Source: Bacteroidales bacterium
GTDB lineage: Bacteria; Bacteroidota; Bacteroidia; Bacteroidales; WCHB1-69
Assembly (NCBI GenBank): GCA_024400635.1
Contig: JAKSMI010000001.1
Coordinates: 691,534 to 755,533 of the forward strand
Direction: 5' to 3'
DNA length: 64,000 nt
Shown: piece by piece, positions 49,038 through 58,438 of the stretch
Numbering within the stretch: the first letter of the stretch is position 1
How the letters are laid out: each line of letters opens with the position of its first letter
Notes under the pieces: model-generated
What the model was told of the DNA's origin: nothing
The model's database searches: none
The model's input: the letters and a program-made list of their open reading frames with translations, nothing else
Made by a program: the position numbers and the translations under genes

Positions 49038-49865
49038 TTAAAATTTTCCACCAGCGCCACCGCCGCCAAAGCCACCACCGCCGCCGAAACCGCCGAAACC
49101 GCCAAAGCCGCCGCCAAAACTTCCTCCCCCGCTAAAGCCACCTCCGCCATAGTTTCCGCGATGATTTCCACCACCAAGAAGAGCTGCCCAAAAAGCTGCT
49201 CTCGCCGCCTCATCCACCAAATTGCCATTGTCTTCCCGTTTCCCTCCAGGGCCACTGCCATTACTTGAATTTTTAGACACAAAATACAGTACCAACGCAA
49301 TTGCGGCAAAAAAAACAATTAAAGCAATAACATATCCTATACCTAAATCCGGCTGCTGACGAACCACACTGATTTCTCCCGCCACTGCAGGCAAAATCAC
49401 ATCCAAGCCATTGACGATAGCCTGGTAATAATTCCCATTTTTCAATTCTGGGATGAATTGTTCCTGGATAATATGATTGCAGACGATATCGGGCAAAACG
49501 CCTTCCAAATCGTAACCCGTCGCAATATAAATATCGCCATCGCCACCTCTGGCACTACTGGTTTTTATCAAAATAACCACGCCATTGCGGTGATTTTCGT
49601 CTCTCACTCCCCACTTGTTACCAATTTCGACGGCGAAATCAGCAGCCTCATAATTTCCCAAATCATCGACAATCACCACACAAATCACATTGGAAGTACT
49701 GTCGTTGAATGCCACTAAACGATGCTCCAAACTATCGACTTGCGGACGCGTCAGCACACCGACATAATCATTGACAAGCCGTGGCGGGTCAGGGACAGGC
49801 GGAATCTGTGCCGAAAGGCACAACCCCGACAATAAAAGACAAAATATGACGATAAATCGTTTCAT
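49038..49865 (-). CDS. TPM-domain (YgcG) membrane protein with Gly-rich tail
   Basis: 275 residues with a signal peptide ending near LSAQIP. The TPM domain spans about residues 30-180: VNDYVGVLTRPQVDSLEHRL, ADFAVEIGNKWGVRDENHRN, GVVILIKTSSARGGDGDIYI and ATGYDLEGVLPDIVCNHIIQ. A single helix follows (IGYVIALIVFFAAIALVLYF), then a Gly/Phe-rich tail (GGGGFSGGGSFGGGFGGFGG). TPM domains bind metal ions and some help build respiratory or photosystem complexes. It starts one base after lemA ends. Confidence 0.85.
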   Translation of the reverse strand: MKRFIVIFCLLLSGLCLSAQIPPVPDPPRLVNDYVGVLTRPQVDSLEHRLVAFNDSTSNVICVVIVDDLGNYEAADFAVEIGNKWGVRDENHRNGVVILIKTSSARGGDGDIYIATGYDLEGVLPDIVCNHIIQEQFIPELKNGNYYQAIVNGLDVILPAVAGEISVVRQQPDLGIGYVIALIVFFAAIALVLYFVSKNSSNGSGPGGKREDNGNLVDEAARAAFWAALLGGGNHRGNYGGGGFSGGGSFGGGFGGFGGFGGGGGFGGGGAGGKF

Positions 49866-50461
49866 TATTCAAAGTTAAATTCAACTTCAGGAGCATTTTC
49901 TGCACCTTCTTTAGCTTGGAAATAACCTTTTTTATCAAAACCAAACATACCGGCAAACAAAACATTTGGAAACTTTCTAATGGTACTGTTATAATTCATG
50001 ACCACATCATTGAAATTCTTTCTTTCAACCGTAATACGGTTTTCAGTACCTTCCAGTTGTGTTTGCAAATCCAAAAAGTTCTGATTAGCTTTCAGTTCGG
50101 GATATTGTTCTTTCACAACCAACAAGCGCCCCAAGGCAGAGCTCAACTGATCTTGCGCTTTCTGAAATTCCGCAATACTCTCTGGAGTCAATTTGGTTGG
50201 ATCAACCTGTACAGATGTAGCATTAGCGCGGGCATTGATGACAGCTTCCAAAGTACTCTTTTCAAATTCGGCAGCACCCTGAACTGTTTTCACTAAGTTG
50301 GGAATCAGGTCGGCACGACGCTGGTATACATTTTCAACTTGAGCCCATGCCTGCTGGACATTCTCATCCAATTTGACCATTTTATTATAAATGGCAGCTA
50401 TCATTCCTACAACTGCAACAATTACCGCAACAATGATTAAAATTTTTACTGACTTTTTCAT
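49865..50461 (-). CDS. lemA: LemA family protein
   Basis: 198 residues. An N-terminal transmembrane helix (ILIIVAVIVAVVGMIAAIYN) is followed by a coiled-coil helical bundle: KLDENVQQAWAQVENVYQRR, ADLIPNLVKTVQGAAEFEKS and YPELKANQNFLDLQTQLEGT, ending NVLFAGMFGFDKKGYFQAKE. LemA proteins are inner-membrane and usually paired with TPM/YgcG genes as here; the role is unclear but linked to envelope stress in some species. The stop overlaps the start of the TPM gene by one base. Confidence 0.92.
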   Translation of the reverse strand: MKKSVKILIIVAVIVAVVGMIAAIYNKMVKLDENVQQAWAQVENVYQRRADLIPNLVKTVQGAAEFEKSTLEAVINARANATSVQVDPTKLTPESIAEFQKAQDQLSSALGRLLVVKEQYPELKANQNFLDLQTQLEGTENRITVERKNFNDVVMNYNSTIRKFPNVLFAGMFGFDKKGYFQAKEGAENAPEVEFNFE

Positions 50462-50511
50462 AGTTTTTCTTTTTAATTTATTTTATTGATTTAATAATAC
50501 TTACAAATGAA

Positions 50512-51075
50512 TTATGCTGATAAATGTTCAATTAGAATTTTCGTTCCAATACCAATGAGTACCAAGCCACCAAAAATTTCAGCGTAAGAAGGTTTTATTA
50601 TTTGAGACAGGGTTTTCCCCATATAGACACCGGCAATGGACAAAACAAAAGAGCCAATGCCAATAATTATAACCGCCAACCAAATGTTGACGGCCAGCAT
50701 TGAAAAACTGAAGCCGACGGCCAAAGCATCTATGCTGGTGGCTATAGACAAAATAATGAGTGTCCTCGGTTTCATCACATTAATTTTCTTTTCATCAGGA
50801 GAAGGGTGAACTGCTTCAAAGATCATTTTTCCACCGATAAACAGTAGGATGATAAAGGCAATCCAATGGTCAAAATTCGAAACGTATTTCACGACCACCT
50901 CACCACCGAAATAACCGATGACGGGCATCATTGCCTGGAAGAATCCGAAAAAGAAAGCCAGAATAAGCGTATGTCTCAATCGCAGTTCTCCTTGCAGACT
51001 TCCTGCAGAAAAGCTGACTGCGAAACAATCCATAGCCAGGGCAATCGAAAGAATAATCAGATCCCAAATACTCAT
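50512..51075 (-). CDS. mntP: Putative manganese efflux pump MntP
   Basis: 187 residues with six hydrophobic helices and the two inverted repeats of the family. Key acidic helices are SIALAMDCFAVSFSAGSLQG and LSIATSIDALAVGFSFSMLA, each with the conserved Asp, plus GGKMIFEAVHPSPDEKKINV between repeats. It exports Mn(II) across the inner membrane. No mntP riboswitch or MntR gene is visible in the 50 nt upstream. Confidence 0.93.
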   Translation of the reverse strand: MSIWDLIILSIALAMDCFAVSFSAGSLQGELRLRHTLILAFFFGFFQAMMPVIGYFGGEVVVKYVSNFDHWIAFIILLFIGGKMIFEAVHPSPDEKKINVMKPRTLIILSIATSIDALAVGFSFSMLAVNIWLAVIIIGIGSFVLSIAGVYMGKTLSQIIKPSYAEIFGGLVLIGIGTKILIEHLSA

Positions 51076-51081
51076 ATCAGC

Positions 51082-52938
51082 CTAATTTTTTTCAGTTGAA
51101 TTATCATCATTCATAAATTGCAAAGAACAAAAGCGGTAATAATCGCCTTTGCGTCGCATCAGTTCATCATGGGTTCCGCTTTCGCTAATGCGGCCGTCCT
51201 TAACGAAAAGAATACGCGAGGCATTGCGAATAGTAGACAAGCGGTGGGCAATAATGATGGCTGTACGGTCCTTGAGCAAATCCTGAATAGCTTGTTGGAA
51301 ACGGAATTCAGACTCAGTGTCAAGGGCGGAAGTAGCCTCGTCGAGAATGAGAATCTGTGGATTGCTGAGAATAGCGCGGGCAATGCTGATGCGTTGGCGC
51401 TGACCTCCCGAAAGTCGCATACCGCGGTCACCCAACTCCGTGTGATAGCCGTCTTCCATTTCCATAATGAAATCGTGTGCCTGCGCAATTTTGGCTGCTT
51501 CCTCCACTTGCTCACGCTTCACGTTTTTCATACCAAAAATGATGTTGTTGTAAACCGTATCATTAAAGAGCATAACATCTTGATTGACAACACCAAAAAG
51601 CTTTCGCAAATCACTAATTCGATAACGATTGATGTTGATGCCATCAAGGGTGATTTCTCCTGCCGAAACGTCATAAAAACGGGGAAGTAAATCCACAATG
51701 GTAGACTTTCCAGCTCCCGACGGACCTACCAAAGCAATGGTCTCGCCCTTGCAAAGTTCAAAATTCACGTCATTCAGAACATCATTTTGTCCTTCATCAT
51801 TAGGATTGTTATAAGAAAATCCGACATGCTTATATTCGATTTTATCATTCAGAACATTTAAAGATATTGGATTCTCATCCTCAAGAATAACTTCCTCACC
51901 ATCAATGATTTCGTAAATTCTTTCGGCTGAAGCCAAACCTTTTTGAATGGTATTGATGGAAGTTACCAATGCTTTTGACGGTGGAATGATACGAGCAAAG
52001 ACCAGAATATACATCACGAAAAGACCGCCACTGAACATACTTTCTGGAGCAACGATGCCACTAATCAGCAGAATCAACATTAGGGCTGTTACACTTAAAA
52101 ATTCAATCAGCGGTGAACTTAACTCATTGATTCTAAATATTTTCTTGTTTAATTTATAGAAATCGTGATTTTTCTTACTGAAATTATCGGACATAAAATC
52201 GATGGCATTATAGGCCTTGATGATACGCAGACCGCCGATGGTTTCCTCAAAAATAGAACTGAGTCGACCCAATAAATTCTGGGCTTTCACGGATTTGCGT
52301 TTGATACTTTTACCGATAGCCATGATAAGATAGCCAGCCAATGGAAGCACCAGCATCACAATCAGCGTGAGTTTGTAGCTGATACTAAACAATGTGATAA
52401 GGTAAATGACGAGTAGGAATGGATCGCGGCAAATGGAATGCAAAGTACTTATCACCGACCATTCAACCTCTTGAACATCGGCGCCCATACGATTCAAAAT
52501 ATCACCTTTTCTTTGTTTTGAGTAAAAAGAAAGCGGAAGAATAAGCAGTTTGTGGTAAATCTCACCACGCAATTCCTGTAAGATGCCGCAACGGATGCCC
52601 GACAAGAAGAAGGATCCCATATAGCGGCACAAATTGGACAAGAAAGAAAGCACAACCATCGTGCAGGCAATATAAAGCAACGCAGCTACAGGGCCATGAG
52701 CAACGATGATTTCATTCATATAATAATAGAAAGTATTGATGATATAATCTGCTGAAAGTGAAAATGTTGGTTTGACAGTGACAGCTTCAGTCTGTTCAAA
52801 AAGAACTTGCAGAAACGGCACAACCATCGAAAGGGAAAAGATGGAAAAGATGGCGTACAACAAATTGAAGAACAAAATGAGAACTATGCTCAACTTGTAA
52901 GGCAGCACGTGTTTGAAAAGTCTCAAAAACAGTTTCAT
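51082..52938 (-). CDS. ABC exporter with fused permease and ATPase (MsbA-like)
   Basis: 618 residues. Six transmembrane helices in the first 330 residues (FLRLFKHVLPYKLSIVLILF, GKSIKRKSVKAQNLLGRLSS), then the ATPase: LVGPSGAGKSTIVDLLPRFY (Walker A), the Q-loop NQDVMLFNDTV, MRLSGGQRQRISIARAILSN (signature), ILILDEATSALDTESE (Walker B) and IIIAHRLSTIRN (switch His). It is a half-transporter that works as a homodimer; in this phylum such proteins export lipid A or other lipids and some drugs. It ends 6 nt before mntP. A TATTTTTG box is at 53015-53022 on the minus strand. Confidence 0.9.
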   Translation of the reverse strand: MKLFLRLFKHVLPYKLSIVLILFFNLLYAIFSIFSLSMVVPFLQVLFEQTEAVTVKPTFSLSADYIINTFYYYMNEIIVAHGPVAALLYIACTMVVLSFLSNLCRYMGSFFLSGIRCGILQELRGEIYHKLLILPLSFYSKQRKGDILNRMGADVQEVEWSVISTLHSICRDPFLLVIYLITLFSISYKLTLIVMLVLPLAGYLIMAIGKSIKRKSVKAQNLLGRLSSIFEETIGGLRIIKAYNAIDFMSDNFSKKNHDFYKLNKKIFRINELSSPLIEFLSVTALMLILLISGIVAPESMFSGGLFVMYILVFARIIPPSKALVTSINTIQKGLASAERIYEIIDGEEVILEDENPISLNVLNDKIEYKHVGFSYNNPNDEGQNDVLNDVNFELCKGETIALVGPSGAGKSTIVDLLPRFYDVSAGEITLDGININRYRISDLRKLFGVVNQDVMLFNDTVYNNIIFGMKNVKREQVEEAAKIAQAHDFIMEMEDGYHTELGDRGMRLSGGQRQRISIARAILSNPQILILDEATSALDTESEFRFQQAIQDLLKDRTAIIIAHRLSTIRNASRILFVKDGRISESGTHDELMRRKGDYYRFCSLQFMNDDNSTEKN

Positions 52939-53014
52939 TTGTTCTTCATTTAAATTTACCGCTTATTGAAGATTGGAGAGAACATTTCTCCAATATCTCC
53001 AACAAGTTAAATTG

Positions 53015-53022
53015 CAAAAATA
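53015..53022 (-). promoter_or_regulatory. -7 box for the MsbA-like gene
   Basis: TATTTTTG on the minus strand (CAAAAATA on +), about 77 nt before ATG 52938. Confidence 0.55.
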
Positions 53023-53146
53023 CAAAAAATGTTTGTATGGTGAGCAATTGAGAGTTAGTGGTATTGATTAACAAGTTCAATTAAGAAAGTTATAAAAATA
53101 GTGGAAAAAAGTGCTCTTTTCGACAAAAAATTGTCTTAATTTTTTG

Positions 53147-53154
53147 TATGTTTG
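53147..53154 (+). promoter_or_regulatory. -7 box for the UvrD/PcrA gene
   Basis: TATGTTTG matches TAnnTTTG, 18 nt before ATG 53173; TTG at 53131 could be part of the upstream element. Confidence 0.65.
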
Positions 53155-53172
53155 CAAACTTAACAAAGAGAT

Positions 53173-55512
53173 ATGGACAAGGCAGCAGAATTACTTTCAC
53201 AACTCAATGACGTACAGCAAAGTGCTGTAAAACAGATAGATGGACCATTAATGGTGATTGCAGGGGCGGGCTCTGGAAAGACACGCGTACTCACCTATCG
53301 TATTGCATATATGCTTACACAAGGAATCAATCCTTTTCAGATTCTGGCACTTACATTTACCAACAAGGCGGCGGGTGAAATGAAGGAGCGTATCTTCAAA
53401 CTTGTCGGTGACAGCAACGCCAAAGCTGTTTCGATGGGCACGTTCCACTCTATCTTTTACCGCATCATCCGCGTGGAAGGCTACCGTTTGGGCTACAACA
53501 GCAACCTGACGGTTTACGACACCGATGACAGCAAAAGCATGATCAAGTCGATTGTGAAGGAGATGCAACTCGACCCGAAAGTCTATGTGGCCAATTACAT
53601 CCTCAATCGCATCTCCGCCGCCAAGTCAAGTCTGCTCTCTGATAATGATTACGCCGAAAATCCGGAAATCCAGCAAGCGGATGCCAGCAGCGGGAAACCT
53701 CTCATCGCCGACATTTTCAAGCGCTACAACCAGCGACTCAAAATCGCCAACGCAATGGATTTTGATGATTTGCTGTATTACATGAACGTTCTACTTCGCG
53801 ATTATGACGAAGTCCTTTTCAAATACCAGCAGCGTTTCCGCTATATATTGGTGGATGAATATCAGGATACAAACTTTGCTCAATATTTGATTATCAAGAA
53901 ATTAGCAGCAGCCAATCAAAACATTTGCGTTGTTGGAGACGATGCTCAAAGCATCTACTCCTTCCGTGGTGCCGACATTCAGAACATACTGAATTTTAAA
54001 CGCGACTATCCCACTTGCCAAATCATCAAGTTGGAGCAGAATTATCGCTCGACGCAAAACATTGTCAATGCTGCCAATGCCATCATCAAAAACAACAAAG
54101 ACCAGCTGTACAAGGAAATCTGGACACAAAATGGCGAAGGTCAGAAAATTCAGGTTTTGAAGAGCAGCAGTGATACAGAAGAAGCTTTCACTATTGCCAA
54201 TTCCATCTTTGAAATCAAAGTCAACGAACAAGCCAACCACAACCAGTTCGCCGTTTTGTACCGCACCAATTCTCAGTCGCGTGCCATTGAAGAAGCTTTT
54301 ATCAAACGGCATATTCCATATAAGATTTATGCTGGCTTATCCTTTTATAAGCGTAAAGAAATCAAAGACTTGATGGCTTATTTCCGCTTAGCGGTAAACC
54401 ATTATGATGAAGAATCGCTGCGTCGCGTCATCAATTATCCACAACGTGGCATTGGAGCCACTACCATCGATAAAATATTAAATTGTGCGGCGGAACATCA
54501 CGATCGTTTATGGAATGTCATCACCAAGCCTGACGAATTTCAGTTGGATGTCAATGCTCCGACCAAGGCCCGACTTTTGGATTTTGCCGCTCGCATTCAG
54601 TCTTATACGGCACTTCTGGCTACCACGGACGCCTTCGACCTGGCCAAACACATTGCTGAATCCTCAGGCATTGTCAATGCCCTCAAAGAAGACCCTTCCG
54701 ACAAGGACCGCATTGACAACATCGAGGAATTACTTGATTCTATCAAAGCTTTCACCGAACGCGAACCCGAATCCACCATCAACGAAGCAACTGGAGAACT
54801 CATCAGCAACTATTTTCCCACCCTCGACCACTATTTGGAAACCGTTTCTCTGTTGAGCGACGACGAGGACAAAGATGACGATGAAGACAAAGTAAAATTG
54901 ATGACCATCCATGCCGCCAAAGGTTTGGAATTCGACTATGTTTTCATTTCCGGCATGGAAGAAAATCTATTTCCATCATCGCTGTGCATCAACACGCGCA
55001 AAGAACTGGAAGAAGAGCGCCGTTTGTTTTACGTGGCTTTGACGCGCGCCCGCAAGCGGGTAATGCTCACTTATGCTGAAACACGCTATAAATTTGGTTC
55101 ACTGCAATTTGCAGAGCACAGCCGTTTTCTTGATGAAATTCCAGAGCAATTCATTCACTCCACAAAGAAAGCATCCGCAGGCAAAGGGTCATTTTCTCGT
55201 TCAGAGCACAATACTTTCAGCACAAGCCACAGCTTCAGCACACGAAGCAATTCGTATTCACCGAACAGCAAAGCTGTGACACCGAAGCCTGTGATTCAAA
55301 CCAAAAGTGAAGTTGAATTAGCACAAATTGGTGAACTTGCCACACCCGAAGAAATCGTTGTCAACAAGCGCGTTTACCACCAGAAATTCGGATATGGCAT
55401 CGTGATTTCCACCGATGGCGACGGCCTTGATAAAAAAGCACTCGTCGGTTTTGAAACCGTAGGTAACAAAACACTTTTATTGAAATTCGCCAAACTTATC
55501 ATACCAAAATAG
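53173..55512 (+). CDS. UvrD/PcrA-type DNA helicase
   Basis: 779 residues of superfamily 1A. Motif I MVIAGAGSGKTRVLTYRIAY, Ia LALTFTNKAAGEMKERI, II ILVDEYQDTNFAQYL, III VVGDDAQSIYSFRGADIQNI, IV IIKLEQNYRSTQNIVNAANA, V KLMTIHAAKGLEFDYVFISG and VI RRLFYVALTRARKRVMLTYA. The last 70 residues form the PcrA Tudor-like tail (YHQKFGYGIVISTDGDGLDK) that contacts RNA polymerase in relatives. It unwinds DNA 3' to 5' in nucleotide excision repair and replication. It is 2 nt ahead of the GSCFA gene. Confidence 0.95.
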   Translation: MDKAAELLSQLNDVQQSAVKQIDGPLMVIAGAGSGKTRVLTYRIAYMLTQGINPFQILALTFTNKAAGEMKERIFKLVGDSNAKAVSMGTFHSIFYRIIRVEGYRLGYNSNLTVYDTDDSKSMIKSIVKEMQLDPKVYVANYILNRISAAKSSLLSDNDYAENPEIQQADASSGKPLIADIFKRYNQRLKIANAMDFDDLLYYMNVLLRDYDEVLFKYQQRFRYILVDEYQDTNFAQYLIIKKLAAANQNICVVGDDAQSIYSFRGADIQNILNFKRDYPTCQIIKLEQNYRSTQNIVNAANAIIKNNKDQLYKEIWTQNGEGQKIQVLKSSSDTEEAFTIANSIFEIKVNEQANHNQFAVLYRTNSQSRAIEEAFIKRHIPYKIYAGLSFYKRKEIKDLMAYFRLAVNHYDEESLRRVINYPQRGIGATTIDKILNCAAEHHDRLWNVITKPDEFQLDVNAPTKARLLDFAARIQSYTALLATTDAFDLAKHIAESSGIVNALKEDPSDKDRIDNIEELLDSIKAFTEREPESTINEATGELISNYFPTLDHYLETVSLLSDDEDKDDDEDKVKLMTIHAAKGLEFDYVFISGMEENLFPSSLCINTRKELEEERRLFYVALTRARKRVMLTYAETRYKFGSLQFAEHSRFLDEIPEQFIHSTKKASAGKGSFSRSEHNTFSTSHSFSTRSNSYSPNSKAVTPKPVIQTKSEVELAQIGELATPEEIVVNKRVYHQKFGYGIVISTDGDGLDKKALVGFETVGNKTLLLKFAKLIIPK

Positions 55513-55514
55513 TT

Positions 55515-56381
55515 ATGAAATTTCGCACCGAAATTCCTTGCCCAACTTATCCATTTAAAATCGATTATAACAGTAAAATTCTGCTCTTCGGTTCTTGTTT
55601 TTCAGACCATTTCGGCAGCATTTTCCAACAGCAGGGTTTTGAAACTTTGTCTAATCCATTCGGTACACTTTTTAATCCCATTTCCATTGCCAACGCATTG
55701 AAAATGAGCATTAATACTGAAATTTTCAACGAAGATTACATTGATTTTTTCAATGAAAAATGGATTAGCTATGCTCATCACGGAAAATTTTCGCATCCTG
55801 ATAAAGCTACTTTTCTGCAAAATATACAAGCTGAATTAGAGAAGGCGCATCAGTTTCTGAAAAATTGTGATTATTTATTCATCACCTTTGGCACGGCTTT
55901 CTGTTATGAATTGATAGAGCGGAAAATCATTGTGGCGAATTGCCATAAGATTCCGGCACAAAAATTTGAAAAAAGACTTTTTTCTATCGAAGATTTTGTA
56001 AAGATTTACAAGCCTCTACTGGCAGATATTTTTGAATACAATTCCAAATTGAAAATGATTTTCACTGTTAGTCCAGTGCGGCATTTAGGGGATGGCTTCC
56101 ATGAAAACCAACTCAGCAAATCCATTCTACATCTTACTGAAAATGAATTAATTAAAAGCAAAAACTGCTTTTATTTTCCTTCATACGAAATCATACAGGA
56201 TGACTTACGGGATTATCGTTTTTATGGTAATGATTTGTGTCATCCTTCGGAATCGGCAGTGAGTTACATTGGCGAGATTCTGATGGAATCGTTTTTCACG
56301 AAAGAAACAAAAGAAAAAGCCTTGCTTGCTGTGAAAGCAAACAAGGCTAAGGGGCATATCAGCCACAATATATTATTGTAA
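55515..56381 (+). CDS. GSCFA-domain protein
   Basis: 288 residues. The name-giving motif ILLFGSCFSDHFGSIFQQQG is near residue 25, followed by SNPFGTLFNPISIANALKMS, YLFITFGTAFCYEL, MIFTVSPVRHLGDGFHENQL and CHPSESAVSYIGEILMESFF. The GSC (Ser) and the DxxHP-like end suggest an SGNH-type esterase or acyl-transferase fold; GSCFA proteins are typical of Bacteroidota. Substrate unknown. Its 3' end overlaps the tonB 3' end by 9 nt, tail to tail. Confidence 0.88.
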   Translation: MKFRTEIPCPTYPFKIDYNSKILLFGSCFSDHFGSIFQQQGFETLSNPFGTLFNPISIANALKMSINTEIFNEDYIDFFNEKWISYAHHGKFSHPDKATFLQNIQAELEKAHQFLKNCDYLFITFGTAFCYELIERKIIVANCHKIPAQKFEKRLFSIEDFVKIYKPLLADIFEYNSKLKMIFTVSPVRHLGDGFHENQLSKSILHLTENELIKSKNCFYFPSYEIIQDDLRDYRFYGNDLCHPSESAVSYIGEILMESFFTKETKEKALLAVKANKAKGHISHNILL

Positions 56382-57059
56382 AGTGAAGCGGATAGGCAAG
56401 TTGAAGTAGCAACGAACGGCTTTACCCATTTGTTTACCAGGTTTCCACTTAGGCATTTTCTTTACCACGCGGATAGCTTCGTTATCAAGTTCAGGGTGCT
56501 GTGATACGATAACGCGAGCGTTACTAACGCTACCATCGCGTTCTACAACGAATTCAACGAGAACTGTACCTTGGATTGAGTTGTTACGTGCAAATTCCGG
56601 GTAGACTAATTCTTTCTGGAGGAAAGAGTACATGGCTTCGTTACCACCGATGTATTCTGGCATTTCTTCAGCGAAACGCACAGGAGGAGCTTCTTCAACA
56701 GCTTCTTCAACAATTTCGATAGGAACGTATTCTTCAATTTCCATGTTTTCATCAAAGTCCTGGCTGAAGTCGAAGTCAGTGTTAACTTTGATATTATCTT
56801 CCACGATATTCAGGACGACTTCCTGCTGTTGAGCTGCTGGAGGTGGAGGTGGTGGAGGCGTTTGGTCAGTAGCAATAACGTCTTCATCCATTACTTCGAT
56901 GAAATCTTCATCTTCGATACCCACAACTTCGTTTTTATCGCGGGAAGCGAAGAGCTCGAAACTTACATAGGTAAGAGCCAGCACGATGGCGAAACCCACC
57001 AAGAGAAACATGGATTTTCTCTTTTCAAGATTTCCTTTCTCGGATTTTTTCTCTATCAT
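56373..57059 (-). CDS. TonB-family energy transducer
   Basis: 228 residues. A basic N-terminal tail precedes one transmembrane helix (MFLLVGFAIVLALTYVSFEL). A Pro-rich linker (TPPPPPPPAAQQQEV) and an acidic region follow, and the TonB C-terminal domain has PEFARNNSIQGTVLVEFVVE, GSVSNARVIVSQHPELDNEA, VKKMPKWKPGKQMGKAV and FNLPIRFTLQ. It couples the inner-membrane proton force to outer-membrane receptors. ExbB/ExbD genes are not adjacent. A TACTTTTG box at 57093-57100 lies 34 nt upstream. Confidence 0.92.
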   Translation of the reverse strand: MIEKKSEKGNLEKRKSMFLLVGFAIVLALTYVSFELFASRDKNEVVGIEDEDFIEVMDEDVIATDQTPPPPPPPAAQQQEVVLNIVEDNIKVNTDFDFSQDFDENMEIEEYVPIEIVEEAVEEAPPVRFAEEMPEYIGGNEAMYSFLQKELVYPEFARNNSIQGTVLVEFVVERDGSVSNARVIVSQHPELDNEAIRVVKKMPKWKPGKQMGKAVRCYFNLPIRFTLQ

Positions 57060-57092
57060 AATTTTTACTTTTAATTATCATCATAAGGAATG

Positions 57093-57100
57093 CAAAAGTA
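57093..57100 (-). promoter_or_regulatory. -7 box for the TonB gene
   Basis: TACTTTTG on the minus strand (CAAAAGTA on +), 34 nt before ATG 57059. Confidence 0.65.
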
Positions 57101-57234
57101 CAAAAAAATTTCAATACGTTACACTGTCCATTGATTTTTTTTAAAATTTTGTCAGAGGATATAGAAGTTGAAACGATGTGCTTGCCGACGTCTTCCATAA
57201 GGCCTTTCATTTCCATCAATTTCAAAAATCATTT

Positions 57235-58437
57235 TCATCCAATAACTCGTTGGCGAAACGTATTTTCTTCCTCAAACAGTTTTTCTCGGATTTCCTGCAA
57301 TTGATCCAAAGATAGTTTTTCAAAAGAAAAATCATTTTTCAAATACTCAGGCATGGGATCGTTCGTCAACAAAGGATAGTTTTCCCGCAAGGACTGCTCA
57401 TCCGTGAGCGATAATTTGGGTTGTTCAAGCTTGCAGAATTGCAAAATCCGCAAGGCATCGGCTTTTTCATGAAAAGCTTGCCTAAAATGCGGCAAATCCT
57501 TGGAATTTTTTCGCAAAGGAGCCCACAAATCGTCAGTTTTGAATTGGCTTTTTAAAAAGGCAATAAATTTTGTATTTATATCTTCCTGATATAGTTTATC
57601 TATCAATTCATAATTCGATTTTATTTCATCAAACAATGAAAAATGGTAAATGGGATAACTATCCCACAAGCCCCGGCTACCCTTGATGAGCGCGGGACCT
57701 GTGCCAAAACTGACACGTTCGGAGAAACGCGCCGCCGGAAATACCATTTCCGAATTCCATAAGCCAACGGGGGCCATCTTTCTAATCTTCTGCAACAAAT
57801 AAAAATCCTCCCCGCTCTTCAATGGCGTTATGCCGTTGATTTTTTTTATCGTTTTAATTTTTAATGCGATAGCAGATCCTATAGCCGTAAAATTATAAGG
57901 ACTTCCAATGCGACACAGGTTCAAAAAACAATTGCGCATATAGATTTCATAACGCAAAATCGCCCGGTCCGCCACTTCATTCCCTGTCAATTTGTGATAA
58001 TACGGCACCGCCACTGCCGGCCATTGTGGGTGCGCGTCGAAAGTAGTCATCAGCGAAGCCACATAATGCTCGCCAAAGGTGGTATCCGCATCCATACTGA
58101 TAAGAATATCATCGTCATTAGCTTTCGTTAAAATGCTTTCAAACAACGTTTTACGAGCCCAACCAACGCCGTAATCCTTATCATTCCACCCACACCCCGG
58201 CGAACTTTTATCTATCAAAAATAACGGGAAAGAGTAATTCTGCCGCAGCAAAAAAGCTATCAATTTCTGATTTTTCTCACAAATGACTCGTTTTTCACCG
58301 TCTTTCCACCAACCATCTGGTTGATTGACACAAATGTGCACTTCAAAATCGCTGCGATTTTGGTGCTGCAAGCACTGCAACGTCCGCGGTAAAAAATCCA
58401 ATTCGTCAAGGGCAGGAATGGCGACAAAAGCCTTCAT
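57235..58437 (-). CDS. Family 2-like glycosyltransferase
   Basis: 400 residues, GT-A fold. The N-terminus FVAIPALDELDFLPRTLQCL and VHICVNQPDGWW fit the nucleotide-sugar pocket, DILISMDADTTFGEHYVASL carries the DxD metal motif, and SGEDFYLLQKIRKMAPVGLW matches the later acceptor/catalytic region. No transmembrane segment is seen. The acceptor is unknown; envelope polysaccharide is likely from context. It lies one base after the double TldD gene on the same strand. Confidence 0.75.
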   Translation of the reverse strand: MKAFVAIPALDELDFLPRTLQCLQHQNRSDFEVHICVNQPDGWWKDGEKRVICEKNQKLIAFLLRQNYSFPLFLIDKSSPGCGWNDKDYGVGWARKTLFESILTKANDDDILISMDADTTFGEHYVASLMTTFDAHPQWPAVAVPYYHKLTGNEVADRAILRYEIYMRNCFLNLCRIGSPYNFTAIGSAIALKIKTIKKINGITPLKSGEDFYLLQKIRKMAPVGLWNSEMVFPAARFSERVSFGTGPALIKGSRGLWDSYPIYHFSLFDEIKSNYELIDKLYQEDINTKFIAFLKSQFKTDDLWAPLRKNSKDLPHFRQAFHEKADALRILQFCKLEQPKLSLTDEQSLRENYPLLTNDPMPEYLKNDFSFEKLSLDQLQEIREKLFEEENTFRQRVIG

Positions 58438-58438
58438 C

